Part shown: positions 6,315 to 7,922 of the stretch, in pieces
How positions within the stretch are numbered: position 1 is the stretch's first letter
Layout: each line of letters begins with the position of its first letter
From: an uncultured Eubacteriales bacterium
GTDB lineage: Bacteria > Bacillota_A > Clostridia > Christensenellales > Aristaeellaceae
DNA length: 7,922 bases
Assembly: GCA_900321945.1 (NCBI GenBank)
Contig: ONXY01000293.1
Location: 1-7,922, forward strand
Direction: 5' to 3'
Translations under genes and position numbers: made by a program
The notes under the pieces: generated by a model
The model's input: the letters and a program-made list of their open reading frames with translations, nothing else
The model's database searches: none
What the model was told of the DNA's origin: nothing

Positions 6315-7199
6315 ATGGAAATGATCAGCCTGAAATACGGAAGCACGACGGCTCTGATTCAGACCAAAGGCGCTCAGATCGCTTCTTTCCGGGGAACGGA
6401 CGGACGGGAACGGATCTGGCAGGCGGATCCCGCCGTATGGGCGCAGCACGCTCCGGTGCTTTTTCCGGTCTGCGGCTCCGTGCGCGACGGGAAAATACAG
6501 ATTGGCGGGGAAACGTATCCGATGACCAAACACGGCTTTACCCGGGAACCGGATTTCGCCGTGGCTCAGCTGGGAGAGGACTTCGCCGATCTGACGCTGA
6601 AGGCTTCGGAGGAAACGCGGAAGATGTATCCGTTCGATTTCGTCTTTCACGTAACCTACCGGCTTTTTGAGAACGGATACACTACGGAATTCCTGGTTGA
6701 GAACCGGAGCGGCCGGACGATGCCGTTCTGCGTCGGAGGCCATCCGGCTTTCAATGTTCCCATGGAGGACGGAGCGAAGTTCAGCGATTATCAGCTGGTT
6801 TTTGAAAAGGAAGAGGAAGGAATCAATTCCCTGGCTCCCGGCGGATACCTGATCGACGGGGAGGAAAAACTGAAGGAGCTGGAAAACGGACGGGTTCTCG
6901 CTTTGGACCATGCTCTTTTCGATCCGCGGGACGCCCTGGTTTTCGCGGGGCTGAAGAGCCGGAGCGTGGAGCTTGTCCACCGGGAAAGCGGCCGCGGCCT
7001 GCGGTTCGATTTCCCGAAGATGGAGGTTCTGGCGGTCTGGTCGATGCCGGGGAAGAACGCGGACTATCTGTGCCTGGAGCCCTGGCACGGGATGCCGGGC
7101 CGGGTTCAGGATTCCGACCGGTTTGAGGACAAACCCTATGTGACGATGCTGGCGCCGGGACAGGTTCATACCTCCTGGTTCACCACGCGGCTGATCTGA
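6315..7199 (+). CDS. Aldose 1-epimerase family protein (LacX-like galactose mutarotase homologue)
   Basis: This 294-residue cytoplasmic protein has the galactose-mutarotase beta-sandwich pattern. Such enzymes interconvert the alpha and beta anomers of aldoses; LacX-type members often have an unproven substrate, and some relatives act on hexose 6-phosphates. Conserved points are APVLFPVCGSVRDGK and MTKHGFTREPDF with His73. GGHPAFNVPM has His143, the likely proton donor, and CLEPWHGMP has Glu255, the likely general base, by analogy with the His/His/Glu set of GalM. All three are present, so the protein should be active. GGAGG (6302-6306) lies 8 bases before the ATG at 6315; an ATG two codons later is a minor alternative. 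It follows thioredoxin by 37 bp with no terminator and is the last gene of the run. No sugar-pathway genes adjoin it, so the substrate cannot be told from context. Confidence 0.88.
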   Translation: MEMISLKYGSTTALIQTKGAQIASFRGTDGRERIWQADPAVWAQHAPVLFPVCGSVRDGKIQIGGETYPMTKHGFTREPDFAVAQLGEDFADLTLKASEETRKMYPFDFVFHVTYRLFENGYTTEFLVENRSGRTMPFCVGGHPAFNVPMEDGAKFSDYQLVFEKEEEGINSLAPGGYLIDGEEKLKELENGRVLALDHALFDPRDALVFAGLKSRSVELVHRESGRGLRFDFPKMEVLAVWSMPGKNADYLCLEPWHGMPGRVQDSDRFEDKPYVTMLAPGQVHTSWFTTRLI

Positions 7200-7238
7200 T
7201 TCCGGAGCGGGACGGGATCCCGGCCGGAAGGACGGAAT

Positions 7239-7278
7239 ACAGAGCGGGCGGAGACGCGACTCCGCCCGCTCTGTTCTG
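7239..7278 (+). terminator. Hairpin terminator between convergent genes
   Basis: A perfect 14-bp stem (7239-7252 pairing with 7261-7274, arms ACAGAGCGGGCGGA and TCCGCCCGCTCTGT) encloses an 8-base loop. On the + strand it is followed by TCTGTTTT, a moderate U-tract that ends the operon 40 bases after the epimerase stop. On the - strand the tail reads TATTCCG, which is poor in T. It may also stop the converging HAD transcript, but less efficiently. Confidence 0.8.
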
Positions 7279-7291
7279 TTTTCCGGATTTC

Positions 7292-7922
7292 TCAGTCCGC
7301 CAGCAGCCCGAGACGCCGGAAAGCCTTTTCCAGTCCGTCCTCATCGACGGAATCCGTCACAAAATCCGCGGCGGCCTTCGCGGCGGGGGTGCCGTTGCCC
7401 ATCGCGACGCCGGCGCCGGCGAAGGAGAGCATTTCCGCGTCGTTGTCCGCGTCGCCGAAGACGGCGGTTTCCTCCCGGCTCATGCCGAAGAGGGCCAGCA
7501 TTTCCTTAATACCCCGGACTTTTCCCACGTCCCGGGAGATAATATCGAAGCCGGAGGCGTGCCAGGCGGAAAGCCGGCAGCCGGGAATTTCCGCGGCGAA
7601 CGCCTCCGCGTCCCGCCGCTCGGCATACATCGCGGCCGCATAGACCGGTTCACTTTCTATCGCGCCGGGCGGCGCCGGACCGACGGGGACCGGTTCCGGA
7701 AGATCTCCGAAACGGCCGTCCGCGAAGTTGGCGTACTCGCTGTTTTCCTGAAGAAGCAGCATCGGAAACCGGCGCCCGGAAAAGGCCCAGATCAGCGCGG
7801 CGGCGTCCGCCTCCGGCAGCGGGGCGCGGAAAACGGGCCGCCAGGCCCGGTCGTAGCACAGATGTCCGGTCAGAGTCACATAACCGTCAAAGGGAAAGCC
7901 GTGCAGGTTCATCCGCGCCAGC
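7292..7922 (-). CDS. Cof-type HAD-superfamily hydrolase, 5' truncated by window edge
   Basis: The visible 209 codons encode the cap and C-terminal catalytic part of a Cof/YidA-type haloacid dehalogenase-like phosphatase. Such enzymes hydrolyse sugar phosphates, FMN or similar small phosphate esters in the cytoplasm using an Asp nucleophile and Mg2+. Visible motifs are FDGYVTLTGHLCYD (the lead-in to the cap), the motif III lysine in SRDVGKVRGI (7511-7537), and motif IV GDADNDAEML (7439-7456 for GDADND) followed by GAGVAMGNG and ADFVT. Motifs I and II (DxDGT and the following Thr/Ser) must lie beyond the right edge. The reading frame stays open through the boundary (LAR before the first Met), so the ATG at 7912 is internal. 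The gene converges on the operon and is independent of it. Substrate cannot be predicted. Confidence 0.9.
   Translation of the reverse strand, partial: LARMNLHGFPFDGYVTLTGHLCYDRAWRPVFRAPLPEADAAALIWAFSGRRFPMLLLQENSEYANFADGRFGDLPEPVPVGPAPPGAIESEPVYAAAMYAERRDAEAFAAEIPGCRLSAWHASGFDIISRDVGKVRGIKEMLALFGMSREETAVFGDADNDAEMLSFAGAGVAMGNGTPAAKAAADFVTDSVDEDGLEKAFRRLGLLAD

Noticed and set aside
6261..7169. A 302-codon open frame on the - strand opposite the epimerase gene.
   Set aside because: It overlaps a well-supported gene almost fully and shows no family signature; codon-bias shadow.
7200..7291. Searched for a promoter or small gene between the epimerase and the HAD gene.
   Set aside because: The two genes converge and the gap is explained by the hairpin terminator; no promoter-like boxes or start with a ribosome binding site were seen.

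Overview
The window is a dense, GC-rich, single-strand gene cluster. It most resembles an anaerobic member of Bacillota, class Clostridia. The clues are strong purine-rich AGGAGG-type ribosome binding sites, an S18 C-terminus of the GNCAKHQR type, a clostridial-type class A penicillin-binding protein with a cysteine-rich C-terminal region, and a thioredoxin reductase without a recognisable NADPH site. This assignment is inference from protein character; no rRNA is present to confirm it.

Layout: bases 1-93 are the end of rpsR (ribosomal protein S18), closed by a strong intrinsic terminator at about 107-136. An unusually AT-rich gap (about 160-245) holds a near-perfect 18-bp palindrome and a good sigma-A-type promoter. 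Six genes then follow on the + strand with gaps of only 15-37 bp: a class A penicillin-binding protein, an SH3b-YkuD L,D-transpeptidase, a CvpA-family membrane protein, a thioredoxin-reductase-like flavoprotein, a thioredoxin and a LacX-type aldose 1-epimerase homologue. No terminator is visible between them, so they could be one transcript. A 14-bp-stem hairpin at 7239-7274 ends the run. A convergent, 5'-truncated Cof-type HAD hydrolase lies on the - strand at the right edge.

How the genes may work together: the first two make peptidoglycan by complementary chemistry, 4-3 cross-links by the PBP and 3-3 cross-links by the L,D-transpeptidase. Both exported proteins carry cysteine-containing C-terminal extensions. 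The reductase and thioredoxin form a plausible electron-transfer pair. The reductase keeps its FAD site and CATC redox centre but lacks both signature NADPH-binding motifs, which suggests a ferredoxin-dependent (FFTR-like) enzyme. The epimerase and HAD protein look like housekeeping sugar or phosphate metabolism. No mobile element, CRISPR array, tRNA or rRNA was seen. The most interesting points are the atypical reductase with its thioredoxin, the Cys/His tail of the L,D-transpeptidase, and the Cys-rich plus FIVAR-like tail of the PBP.
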